The notes under the pieces were generated by a model that did no database searches, was not told the origin of the DNA, and saw only the letters and a list, made by a program, of their open reading frames with translations. Shown here one piece after another: positions 26,701 through 39,600 of a stretch of 64,000 nucleotides of DNA. Source of the DNA: Odiellus spinosus (taxonomy: Eukaryota; Arthropoda; Arachnida; Opiliones; Phalangiidae); contig OY987230.1 of the NCBI GenBank assembly GCA_963920705.1, positions 1,736,001-1,800,000 on the forward strand, given 5' to 3'. Numbering within the stretch: the stretch's first letter is position 1; the number at the start of each line of letters is the position of its first letter. The position numbers and the translations under genes were made by a program.

Positions 26701-29700
26701 GAGTTTTCAAAAATCCGTTGAAAAACATGGAAAATATGGACAATTCAAAAAACATCTAATATCAAAAAGCGAATTTTGAAAATCTGAAATTTGACTATTT
26801 TGATATTGTATGATTTCTTGAATTGGCCATATTTTTCTTGTTTTTCAACGGATTTTCCAAAACTATTGTTTTTTAGATAGACCAAAATTTGGTCTTTCGA
26901 GTGGTCTTAATTTTGTCTAAATCGCTTAAAATTCAAAAGTTTTGTGTCCATTTGAATCCAATAATCTTGGATTTTTAAGCGTTTTTGCTTAATTTTAACC
27001 AATTTTATATTTGTCACGTTTTGGCAATTTAGACAAAACCAAAGTCATTCGAAAGAGCAATTAATGGACAGTCTAAATAATAAGAGTTTTCAAAAATCCG
27101 TTGAAAAACAAGAAAAATATGGCCAATTCAAGAAATCATAGAATATCAAAATAGTCAAATTTCAGATTTTCAAAATTCGCTTTTTGATATTAGATGTTTT
27201 TTGAATTGTCCATATTTTCCATGTTTTTCAACGGATTTTCCAAAACTCTTGTTTTTTAGATAGAGCAATATTTGCTCTTTCGAGTGGTCTTAATTTTGTC
27301 TAAATCGCTTAAAAATCAAAAGTTTTGTGTCCATTTGAATCCAATAATCTTGGATTTTTAAGCGTTTTTGCTTAATTTTAACCAATTTTATATTTGTCAC
27401 ATTTTTGCAATTTAGACAAAACCAAAGTCATTCGAAAGAGCAATTAATGGACAGTTTAAATAATAAGAGTTTTCAAAAATCCGTTGAAAAACATGGAAAA
27501 TATGGACAATTCAAAAAACATCTAATATCAAAAAGCGAATTTTGAAAATCTGAAATTTGACTATTTTGATATTCTATGATTTCTTGAATTGGCCATATTT
27601 TTCTTGTTTTTCAACGGATTTTTGAAAACTCTTATTATTTAGACTGTCCATTAATTGCTCTTTCGAATGACTTTGGTTTTGTCTAAATTGCAAAATTGTG
27701 ACAAATATAAAATTGGTTAAAATTAAGCAAAAACGCTTAAAATCCAAGATTATTGGATTCAAATGGACACAAAACTTTTGAATTTTAAGCGATTTAGACA
27801 AAATTAAGACCACTCGAAAGACCAAATTTTGGTCTATCTAAAAAACAATAGTTTTGGAAAATCCGTTGAAAAACAAGAAAAATATGGCCAATTCAAGAAA
27901 TCATAGAATATCAAAATAGTCAAATTTCAGATTTTCAAAATTCGCTTTTTGATATTAGATGTTTTTTGAATTGTATATATTTTCCATGTTTTTCAACGGA
28001 TTTTCCAAAACTCTTGATTTTCAGATAGACCAATATTTGCTCTTTCGAGTGGTCTTAATTTTGTCTAAATCGCTTAAAATTCAAAAGTTTTGTGTCCATT
28101 TGAATCCAATAATCTTGGATTTTTAAGCGTTTTTGCTTAATTTTAACCAATTTTATATTTGTCACGTTTTGGCAATTTAGACAAAATCAAAGTCATTCGA
28201 AAGAGCAATTAATGGACAGTCTAAATAATAAGAGTTTTCAAAAATCCGTTGAAAAACAAGAAAAATATGGCCAATTCTAGAAATCATACAATATCAAAAT
28301 AGTCAAATTTCAGATTTTAAAAATTCGCTTTTTGATATTAGATGTTTTTTGAATTGTCCATATTTTCCATGTTTTTCAACGGATTTACCAAAACTCTTGA
28401 TTTTCAGATAGACCAATATTTGCTCGTTCGAGTGGTCTTAATTTTGTCTAAATCGCTTAAAAATCAAAAGTTTTGTGTCCATTTGAATCCAATAATCTTG
28501 GATTTTTAAGCGTTTTTGCTTAATTTTAACCAATTTTATATTTGTCACAATTTTGCAATTTAGACAAAACCAAAGTCATTCGAAAGAGCAATTAATGGAC
28601 AGTTTAAATAATAAGAGTTTTCAAAAATCCGTTGAAAAACAAGAAAAATATTACCAATTCAAGAAATCATAGAATATCAAAATAGTCAAATTTCAGATTT
28701 TCAAAATTCGCTTTTTGATATTAGATGTTTTTTGAATTGTCCATATTTTCCATGTTTTTCAACGGATTTTCCAAAACGCTTGATTTTCAGATAGACCAAT
28801 ATTTGCTCTTTCGAGTGGTCTTAATTTTGTCTAAATCGCTTAAAAATCAAAAGTTTTGTGTCCATTTGAATCCAATAATCTTGGATTTTTAAGCGTTTTT
28901 GCTTAATTTTAACCAATTTTATATTTGTCACAATTTTGCAATTTAGACAAAAACAAAGTCATTCGAAAGAGCAATTAATGGACAGTCTTAATAATAAGAG
29001 TTTTCAAAAATCCGTTGAAAAACAAGAAAAATATGGCCAATTCAAAAAACATCTAATATCAAAAAGCGAATTTTGAAAATCTGAAATTTGACTATTTTGA
29101 TATTCTATGATTTCTTGAATTGTCCACATTTTTCTTGTTTTTCAACGGATTTTTGAAAACTCTTATTATTTAGACTGTCCATTAATTGTTCTTTCGAATG
29201 ACTTTGGTTTTGTCTAAATTGCAAAATTGTGACAAATATAAAATTGGTTAAAATTAAGCAAAAACGCTTAAAAATCCAAGATTATTGGATTCAAATGGAC
29301 ACAAAACTTTTGAATTTTAAGCGATTTAGACAAAATTAAGACCACTCGAAAGAGCAAATATTGGTCTATCTAAAAAACAAGAGTTTTGGAAAATCCGTTG
29401 AAAAACATGGAAAATATGGACAATTCAAAAAACATCTAATATCAAAAAGCGAATTTTTAAAATCTGAAATTTGACTATTTTGATATTGTATGATTTCTTG
29501 AATTGGCCATATTTTTCTTGTTTTTCAACGGATTCTCCAAAACTATTGTTTTTTAGATAGACCAATATTTGCTCTTTCGAGTGGTCTTAATTTTGTCTAA
29601 ATCGCTTAAAATTCAAAAGTTTTGTGTCCATTTGAATCCAATAATCTTGGATTTTTAAGCGTTTTTGCTTAATTTTAACCAATTTTATATTTGTCACAAT

Positions 29701-32700
29701 TTTGCAATTTAGACAAAACCAAAGTCATTCTAAAGAGCAATTAATGGTCAGTCTAAATAATAAGAGTTTTCAAAAATCCGTTGAAAAACAAGAAAAATAT
29801 GGCCAATTCAAGAAATCATAGAATATCAAAATAGTCAAATTTCAGATTTTCAAAATTCGCTTTTTGATATTAGATGTTTTTTGAATTGTCCATATTTTCC
29901 ATGTTTTTTAACGGATTTTCCAAAACTCTTGTTTTTTAGATAGACCAAAATTTGGTCTTTCGAGTGGTCTTAATTTTGTCTAAATCGCTTAAAAATCAAA
30001 AGTTTTGTGTCCATTTGAATCCAATAATCTTGGATTTTTAAGCGTTTTTGCTTAATTTTAACCAATTTTATATTTGTCACAATTTTGCAATTTAGACAAA
30101 ACCAAAGTCATTCGAAAGAGCAATTAATGGACAGTTTAAATAATAAGAGTTTTCAAAAATCCGTTGAAAAACATGGAAAATATGGACAATTCAAAAAACA
30201 TCTAATATCAAAAAGCGAATTTTGAAAATCTGAAATTTGACTATTTTGATATTGTATGATTTCTTGAATTGGCCATATTTTTCTTGTTTTTCAACGGATT
30301 TTCCAAAACTATTGTTTTTTAGATAGACCAAAATTTGGTCTTTCGAGTGGTCTTAATTTTGTCTAAATCGCTTAAAATTCAAAAGTTTTGTGTCCATTTG
30401 AATCCAATAATCTTGGATTTTTAAGCGTTTTTGCTTAATTTTAACCAATTTTATATTTGTCACGTTTTGGCAATTTAGACAAAACCAAAGTCATTCGAAA
30501 GAGCAATTAATGGACAGTCTAAATAATAAGAGTTTTCAAAAATCCGTTGAAAAACAAGAAAAATATGGCCAATTCAAGAAATCATAGAATATCAAAATAG
30601 TCAAATTTCAGATTTTCAAAATTCGCTTTTTGATATTAGATGTTTTTTGAATTGTCCATATTTTCCATGTTTTTCAACGGATTTTCCAAAACTCTTGTTT
30701 TTTAGATAGAGCAATATTTGCTCTTTCGAGTGGTCTTAATTTTGTCTAAATCGCTTAAAAATCAAAAGTTTTGTGTCCATTTGAATCCAATAATCTTGGA
30801 TTTTTAAGCGTTTTTGCTTAATTTTAACCAATTTTATATATGTCACATTTTTGCAATTTAGACAAAACCAAAGTCATTCGAAAGAGCAATTAATGGACAG
30901 TTTAAATAATGAGAGTTTTCAAAAATCCGTTGAAAAACATGGAAAATATGGACAATTCAAAAAACATCTAATATCAAAAAGCGAATTTTGAAAATCTGAA
31001 ATTTGACTATTTTGATATTCTATGATTTCTTGAATTGGCCATATTTTTCTTGTTTTTCAACGGATTTTTGAAAACTCTTATTATTTAGACTGTCCATTAA
31101 TTGCTCTTTCGAATGACTTTGGTTTTGTCTAAATTGCAAAATTGTGACAAATATAAAATTGGTTAAAATTAAGCAAAAACGCTTAAAAATCCAAGATTAT
31201 TGGATTCAAATGGACACAAAACTTTTGAATTTTAAGCGATTTAGACAAAATTAAGACCACTCGAAAGACCAAATTTTGGTCTATCTAAAAAACAATAGTT
31301 TTGGAAAATCCGTTGAAAAACAAGAAAAATATGGCCAATTCTAGAAATCATAGAATATCAAAATAGTCAAATTTCAGATTTTCAAAATTTGCTTTTTGAT
31401 ATTAGATGTTTTTTGAATTGTCCATATTTTCCATGTTTTTCAACGGATTTTCCAAAACTCTTGATTTTCAGATAGACCAATATTTGCTCTTTCGAGTGGT
31501 CTTAATTTTGTCTAAATCGCTTAAAAATCAAAAGTTTTGTGTCCATTTGAATCCAATAATCTTGGATTTTTAAGCGTTTTTGCTTAATTTTAACCAATTT
31601 TATATTTGTCACAATTTTGCAATTTAGACAAAAACAAAGTCATTCGAAAGAGCAATTAATGGACAGTCTTAATAATAAGAGTTTTCAAAAATCCGTTGAA
31701 AAACAAGAAAAATATGGCCAATTCAAAAAACATCTAATATCAAAAAGCGAATTTTGAAAATCTGAAATTTGACTATTTTGATATTCTATGATTTCTTGAA
31801 TTGTCCACATTTTTCTTGTTTTTCAACGGATTTTTGAAAACTCTTATTATTTAGACTGTCCATTAATTGCTCTTTCGAATGACTTTGGTTTTGTCTAAAT
31901 TGCAAAATTGTGACAAATATAAAATTGGTTAAAATTAAGCAAAAACGCTTAAAAATCCAAGATTATTGGATTCAAATGGACACAAAACTTTTGAATTTTA
32001 AGCGATTTAGACAAAATTAAGACCACTCGAAAGAGCAAATATTGGTCTATCTAAAAAACAAGAGTTTTGGAAAATCCGTTGAAAAACATGGAAAATATGG
32101 ACAATTCAAAAAACATCTAATATCAAAAAGCGAATTTTAAAAATCTGAAATTTGACTATTTTGATATTGTATGATTTCTTGAATTGGCCATATTTTTCTT
32201 GTTTTTCAACGGATTTTCCAAAACTATTGTTTTTTAGATAGACCAAAATTTGGTCTTTCGAGTGGTCTTAATTTTGTCTAAATCGCTTAAAATTCAAAAG
32301 TTTTGTGTCCATTTGAATCCAATAATCTTGGATTTTTAAGCGTTTTTGCTTAATTTTAACCAATTTTATATTTGTCACATTTTTGCAATTTAGACAAAAC
32401 CAAAGTCATTCGAAAGAGCAATTAATGGACAGTTTAAATAATAAGAGTTTTCAAAAATCCGTTGAAAAACATGGAAAATATGGACAATTCAAAAAACATC
32501 TAATATCAAAAAGCGAATTTTGAAAATCTGAAATTTGACTATTTTGATATTCTATGATTTCTTGAATTGGCCATATTTTTCTTGTTTTTCAACGGATTTT
32601 TGAAAACTCTTATTATTTAGACTGTCCATTAATTGCTCTTTCGAATGACTTTGGTTTTGTCTAAATTGCAAAATTGTGACAAATATAAAATTGGTTAAAA

Positions 32701-34121
32701 TTAAGCAAAAACGCTTAAAAATCCAAGATTATTGGATTCAAATGGACACAAAACTTTTGAATTTTAAGCGATTTAGACAAAATTAAGACCACTCGAAAGA
32801 CCAAATTTTGGTCTATCTAAAAAACAATAGTTTTGGAAAATCCGTTGAAAAACAAGAAAAATATGGCCAATTCAAGAAATCATAGAATATCAAAATAGTC
32901 AAATTTCAGATTTTCAAAATTCGCTTTTTGATATTAGATGTTTTTTGAATTGTCCATATTTTCCATGTTTTTCAACGGATTTTCCAAAACTCTTGATTTT
33001 CAGATAGACCAATATTTGCTCTTTCGAGTGGTCTTAATTTTGTCTAAATCGCTTAAAAATCAAAAGTTTTGTGTCCATTTGAATCCAATAATCTTGGATT
33101 TTTAAGCGTTTTTGCTTAATTTTAACCAATATTATATTTGTCACAATTTTGCAATTTAGACAAAAACAAAGTCATTCGAAAGAGCAATTAATGGACAGTC
33201 TTAATAATAAGAGTTTTCAAAAATCCGTTGAAAAACAAGAAAAATATGGCCAATTCAAAAAACATCTAATATCAAAAAGCGAATTTTGAAAATCTGAAAT
33301 TTGACTATTTTGATATTCTATGATTTCTTGAATTGTCCACATTTTTCTTGTTTTTCAACGGATTTTTGAAAACTCTTATTATTTAGACTGTCCATTAATT
33401 GCTCTTTCGAATGACTTTGGTTTTGTCTAAATTGCAAAATTGTGACAAATATAAAATTGGTTAAAATTAAGCAAAAACGCTTAAAAATCCAAGATTATTG
33501 GATTCAAATGGACACAAAACTTTTGAATTTTAAGCGATTTAGACAAATTTAAGACCACTCGAAAGAGCAAATATTGGTCTATCTAAAAAACAAGAGTTTT
33601 GGAAAATCCGTTGAAAAACATGGAAAATATGGACAATTCAAAAAACATCTAATATCAAAAAGCGAATTTTAAAAATCTGAAATTTGACTATTTTGATATT
33701 GTATGATTTCTTGAATTGGCCATATTTTTCTTGTTTTTCAACGGATTTTCCAAAACTATTGTTTTTTAGATAGACCAAAATTTGGTCTTTCGAGTGGTCT
33801 TAATTTTGTCTAAATCGCTTAAAATTCAAAAGTTTTGTGTCCATTTGAATCCAATAATCTTGGATTTTTAAGCGTTTTTGCTTAATTTTAACCAATTTTA
33901 TATTTGTCACGTTTTGGCAATTTAGACAAAACCAAAGTCATTCGAAAGAGCAATTAATGGACAGTCTAAATAATAAGAGTTTTCAAAAATCCGTTGAAAA
34001 ACAAGAAAAATATGGCCAATTCAAGAAATCATAGAATATCAAAATAGTCAAATTTCAGATTTTCAAAATTCGCTTTTTGATATTAGATGTTTTTTGAATT
34101 GTCCATATTTTCCATGTTTTT
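23782..34121. repeat. Block 6: three nine-monomer blocks
   Basis: Twenty-seven arms. The AGAGCAATATTTGCTCT arm variant marks a step of nine monomers: 23815, 27262, 30708 and 34155 (3446-3447 bp). Arm order in the three blocks is aAaAaAaaa, aAaaaAaaa and aAaAaAaAa, so the blocks share period but not full order. Parts of blocks 1 and 2 are close copies (25.5-27.95 kb and 28.95-31.4 kb). A 1532-bp step is also visible at 31628 and 33160 (ACAAAAACAAAG variant). The array looks like a patchwork of overlapping duplications. Confidence 0.78.
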
Positions 34122-36418
34122 CAACGGATTTTCCAAAACACTTGTTTTTTAGATAGAGCAATATTTGCTCTTTCGAGTGGTCTTAATTTTGTCTAAATCG
34201 CTTAAAAATCAAAAGTTTTGTGTCCATTTGAATCCAATAATCTTGGATTTTTAAGCGTTTTTGCTTAATTTTAACCAATTTTATATTTGTCACATTTTTG
34301 CAATTTAGACAAAACCAAAGTCATTCGAAAGAGCAATTAATGGACAGTTTAAATAATAAGAGTTTTCAAAAATCCGTTGAAAAACATGGAAAATATTGAC
34401 AATTCAAAAAACATCTAATATCAAAAAGCGAATTTTGAAAATCTGAAATTTGACTATTTTGATATTCTATGATTTCTTGAATTGGCCATATTTTTCTTGT
34501 TTTTCAACGGATTTTTGAAAACTCTTATTATTTAGACTGTCCATTAATTGCTCTTTCGAATGACTTTGGTTTTGTCTAAATTGCAAAATTGTGACAAATA
34601 TAAAATTGGTTAAAATTAAGCAAAAACGCTTAAAAATCCAAGATTATTGGATTCAAATGGACACAAAACTTTTGAATTTTAAGCGATTTAGACAAAATTA
34701 AGACCACTCGAAAGACCAAATTTTGGTCTATCTAAAAAACAATAGTTTTGGAAAATCCGTTGAAAAACAAGAAAAATATGGCCAATTCAAGAAATCATAG
34801 AATATCAAAATAGTCAAATTTCAGATTTTCAAAATTCGCTTTTTGATATTAGATGTTTTTTGAATTGGCCATATTTTTCTTGTTTTTCAACGGATTTTCC
34901 AAAACTATTGTTTTTTAGATAGACCAAAATTTGGTCTTTCGAGTGGTCTTAATTTTGTCTAAATCGCTTAAAATTCAAAAGTTTTGTGTCCAATTGAATC
35001 CAATAATCTTGGATTTTTAAGCGTTTTTGCTTAATTTTAACCAATTTTATATTTGTCACAATTTTGCAATTTAGACAAAACCAAAGTCATTCTAAAGAGC
35101 AATTAATGGACAGTCTAAATAATAAGAGTTTTCAAAAATCCGATGAAAAACAAGAAAAATATGGCCAATTCAGAAATCATAGAATATCAAAATAGTCAAA
35201 TTTCAGATTTTCAAAATTCGCTTTTTGATATTAGATGTTTTTTGAATTGTCCATATTTTCCATGTTTTTCAACGGATTTTTGAAAACTCTTATTATTTAA
35301 ACTGTCCATTAATTGCTCTTTCGAATGACTTTGGTTTTGTCTAAATTGCAAAATTGTGACAAATATAAAATTGGTTAAAATAAAGCAAAAACGCTTAAAA
35401 ATCCAAGATTATTGGATTCAAATGGACACAAAACTTTTGATTTTTAAGCGATTTAGACAAAATTAAGACCACTCGAAAGAGCAAATATTGGTCTATCTGA
35501 AAATCAAGAGTTTTGGAAAATCCGTTGAAAAACATGGAAAATATGGACAATTCAAAAAACATCTAATATCAAAAAGCGAATTTTTAAAATCTGAAATTTG
35601 ACTATTTTGATATTGTATGATTTCTAGAATTGGCCATTTTTTTCTTGTTTTTCAACGGATTTTCCAAAACTATTGTTTTTTAGATAGACCAAAATTTGGT
35701 CTTTCGAGTGGTCTTAATTTTGTCTAAATCGCTTAAAATTCAAAAGTTTTGTGTCCATTTGAATCCAATAATCTTGGATTTTTAAGCGTTTTTGCTTAAT
35801 TTTAACCAATTTTATATTTGTCACGTTTTGGCAATTTAGACAAAACCAAAGTCATTCGAAAGAGCAATTAATGGACAGTCTAAATAATAAGAGTTTTCAA
35901 AAATCCGTTGAAAAACAAGAAAAATATGGCCAATTCAAGAAATCATAGAATATCAAAATAGTCAAATTTCAGATTTTCAAAATTCGCTTTTTGATATTAG
36001 ATGTTTTTTGAATTGTCCATATTTTCCATGTTTTTCAAAGGATTTTTGAAAACTCTTATTATTTAAACTGTCCATTAATTGCTCTTTCGAATGACTTTGG
36101 TTTTGTCTAAATTGCAAAATTGTGACAAATATAAAATTGGTTAAAATAAAGCAAAAACGCTTAAAAAACCAAGATTATTGGATTCAAATGGACACAAAAC
36201 CTTTGATTTTTAAGCGATTTAGACAAAATTAAGACCACTCGAAAGAGCAAATATTGGTCTATCTGAAAATCAAGAGTTTTGGAAAATCCGTTGAAAAACA
36301 TGGAAAATATGGACAATTCAAAAAACATCTAATATCAAAAAGCGAATTTTGAAAATCTGAAATTTGACTATTTTGATATTCTATGATTTCTTGAATTGGC
36401 CATATTTTTCTTGTTTTT

Positions 36419-36676
36419 CAACGGATTTTTGAAAACTCTTATTATTTAGACTGTCCATTAATTGCTCTTTCGAATGACTTTGGTTTTGTCTAAATTGCCA
36501 AAACGTGACAAATATAAAATTGGTTAAAATTAAGCAAAAACGCTTAAAAATCCAAGATTATTGGATTCAAATGGACACAAAACTTTTGAATTTTAAGCGA
36601 TTTAGACAAAATTAAGACCACTCGAACGACCAAATTTTGGTCTATCTAAAAAACAATAGTTTTGGAAAATCCGTTG
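36419..36676 (+). repeat. Reference arm module, forward orientation (A)
   Basis: Representative 258-bp arm in the opposite orientation to 6935-7192, with marker GATTATTGGATTC. It begins CAACGGATTTTTGAAAACTC, whereas a reverse arm begins CAACGGATTTTCCAAAACTC; the two-base difference at the tip is the quickest way to read arm direction. About 65 arms have this orientation. The flanking linkers may be in either direction. Confidence 0.93.
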
Positions 36677-39600
36677 AAAAACAAGAAAAATATGGCCAAT
36701 TCAAGAAATCATACAATATCAAAATAGTCAAATTTCAGATTTTCAAAATTCGCTTTTTGATATTAGATGTTTTTTGAATTGTCCATATTTTCCATGTTTT
36801 TCAACGGATTGTTGAAAACTCTTATTATTTAAACTGTGCATTAATTGCTCTTTCGAATGACTTTGGTTTTGTCTAAATTGCAAAATTGTGACAAATATAA
36901 AATTGGTTAAAATTAAGCAAAAACGCTTAAAAATCCAAGATTATTGGATTCAAATGGACACAAAACTTTTGATTTTTAAGCGATTTAGACAAAATTAAGA
37001 CCACTCGAAAGACCAAATTTTGGTCTATCTAAAAAACAAGAGTTTTGGAAAATCCGTTGAAAAACATGGAAAATATGGACAATTCAAAAAACATCTAATA
37101 TCAAAAAGCGAATTTTGAAAATCTGAAATTTGACTATTTTGATATTCTATGATTTCTTGAATTGGCCATATTTTTCTTGTTTTTCAACGGATTTTCCAAA
37201 ACTATTGTTTTTTAGATAGACCAAAATTTGGTCTTTCGAGTGGTCTTAATTTTGTCTAAATCGCTTAAAATTCAAAAGTTTTGTGTCCATTTGAATCCAA
37301 TAATCTTGGATTTTTAAGCGTTTTTGCTTAATTTTAACCAATTTTATATTTGTCACAATTTTGCAATTTAGACAAAACCAAAGTCATTCGAAAGAGCAAT
37401 TAATGGACAGTCTAAATAATAAGAGTTTTCAAAAATCCGTTGAAAAACAAGAAAAATATGGCCAATTCAAGAAATCATAGAATATCAAAATAGTCAAATT
37501 TCAGATTTTCAAAATTCGCTTTTTGATATTAGATGTTTTTTGAATTGTCCATATTTTCCATGTTTTTCAACGGATTTTTGAAAACTCTTATTATTTAAAC
37601 TGTCCATTAATTGCTCTTTCGAATGACTTTGGTTTTGTCTAAATTGCAAAATTGTGACAAATATAAAATTGGTTAAAATTAAGCAAAAACGCTTAAAAAT
37701 CCAAGATTATTGGATTCAAATGGACACAAAACTTTTGATTTTTAAGCGATTTAGACAAAATTAAGACCACTCGAAAGAGCAAATATTGGTCTATCTGAAA
37801 ATCAAGAGTTTTGGAAAATCCGTTGAAAAACATGGAAAATATGGACAATTCAAAAAACATCTAATATCAAAAAGCGAATTTTGAAAATCTGAAATTTGAC
37901 TATTTTGATATTCTATGATTTCTTGAATTGGCCATATTTTTCTTGTTTTTCAACGGATTTTTGAAAACTCTTATTATTTAAACTGTCCATTAATTGCTCT
38001 TTCGAATGACTTTGTTTTGTCTAAATTGCAAAATTGTGACAAATATAAAATTGGTTAAAATTAAGCAAAAACGCTTAAAAATCCAAGATAATTGGATTCA
38101 AATGGACAAAAAACTTTTGATTTTTAAGCGATTTAGACAAAATTAAGACCACTCGAAAGAGCAAATATTGGTCTATCTGAAAATCAAGAGTTTTGGAAAA
38201 TCCGTTGAAAAACATGGAAAATATGGACAATTCAAAAAACATCTAATATCAAAAAGCGAATTTTTAAAATCTGAAATTTGACTATTTTGATATTGTATGA
38301 TTTCTAGAATTGGCCAAATTTTTCTTGTTTTTCAACGGATTTTCCAAAACTATTGTTTTTTAGATAGACCAAAATTTGGTCTTTCGAGTGGTCTTAATTT
38401 TGTCTAAATCGCTTAAAAATCAAAAGTTTTGTGTCCATTTGAATCCAATAATCTTGGATTTTTAAGCGTTTTTGCTTAATTTTAACCAATTTTATATTTG
38501 TCACAATTTTGCAATTTAGACAAAACCAAAGTCATTCGAAAGAGCAATTAATGGACAGTTTAAATAGTTTTCAAAAATCCGTTGAAAAACATGGAAAATA
38601 TGGACAATTCAAAAAACATCTAATATCAAAAAGCGAATTTTGAAAATCTGAAATTTGACTATTTTGATATTGTATGATTTCTTGAATTGGCCATATTTTT
38701 CTTGTTTTTCAACGGATTTTCCAAAACTATTGTTTTTTAGATAGACCAAAATTTGGTCTTTCGAGTGGTCTTAATTTTGTCTAAATCGCTTAAAATTCAA
38801 AAGTTTTGTGTCCATTTGAATCCAATAATCTTGGATTTTTAAGCGTTTTTGCTTAATTTTAACCAATTTTATATTTGTCACGTTTTGGCAATTTAGACAA
38901 AACCAAAGTCATTCGAAAGAGCAATTAATGGACAGTCTAAATAATAAGAGTTTTCAAAAATCCGTTGAAAAACAAGAAAAATATGGCCAATTCAAGAAAT
39001 CATAGAATATCAAAATAGTCAAATTTCAGATTTTCAAAATTCGCTTTTTGATATTAGATGTTTTTTGAATTGTCCATATTTTCCATGTTTTTCAACGGAT
39101 TTTCCAAAACTCTTGTTTTTTAGATAGAGCAATATTTGCTCTTTCGAGTGGTCTTAATTTTGTCTAAATCGCTTAAAAATGAAAAGTTTTGTGTCCATTT
39201 GAATCCAATAATCTTGGATTTTTAAGCGTTTTTGCTTAATTTTAACCAATTTTATATTTGTCACAATTTTGCAATTTAGACAAAACCAAAGTCATTCGAA
39301 AGAGCAATTAATGGACAGTTTAAATAATAAGAGTTTTCAAAAATCCGTTGAAAAACATGGAAAATATGGACAATTCAAAAAACATCTAATATCAAAAAGC
39401 GAATTTTGAAAATCTGAAATTTGACTATTTTGATATTCTATGATTTCTTGAATTGGCCATATTTTTCTTGTTTTTCAACGGATTTTTGAAAACTCTTATT
39501 ATTTAGACTGTCCATTAATTGCTCTTTAGAATGACTTTGGTTTTGTCTAAATTGCAAAATTGTGACAAATATAAAATTGGTTAAAATTAAGCAAAAACGC

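Noticed and set aside
27574..27825. 83-codon open frame on the minus strand in the satellite
   Set aside because: It is open only because of a one-base loss (TTAAAATCC for TTAAAAATCC near 27738); the same frame is closed in neighbouring monomers.
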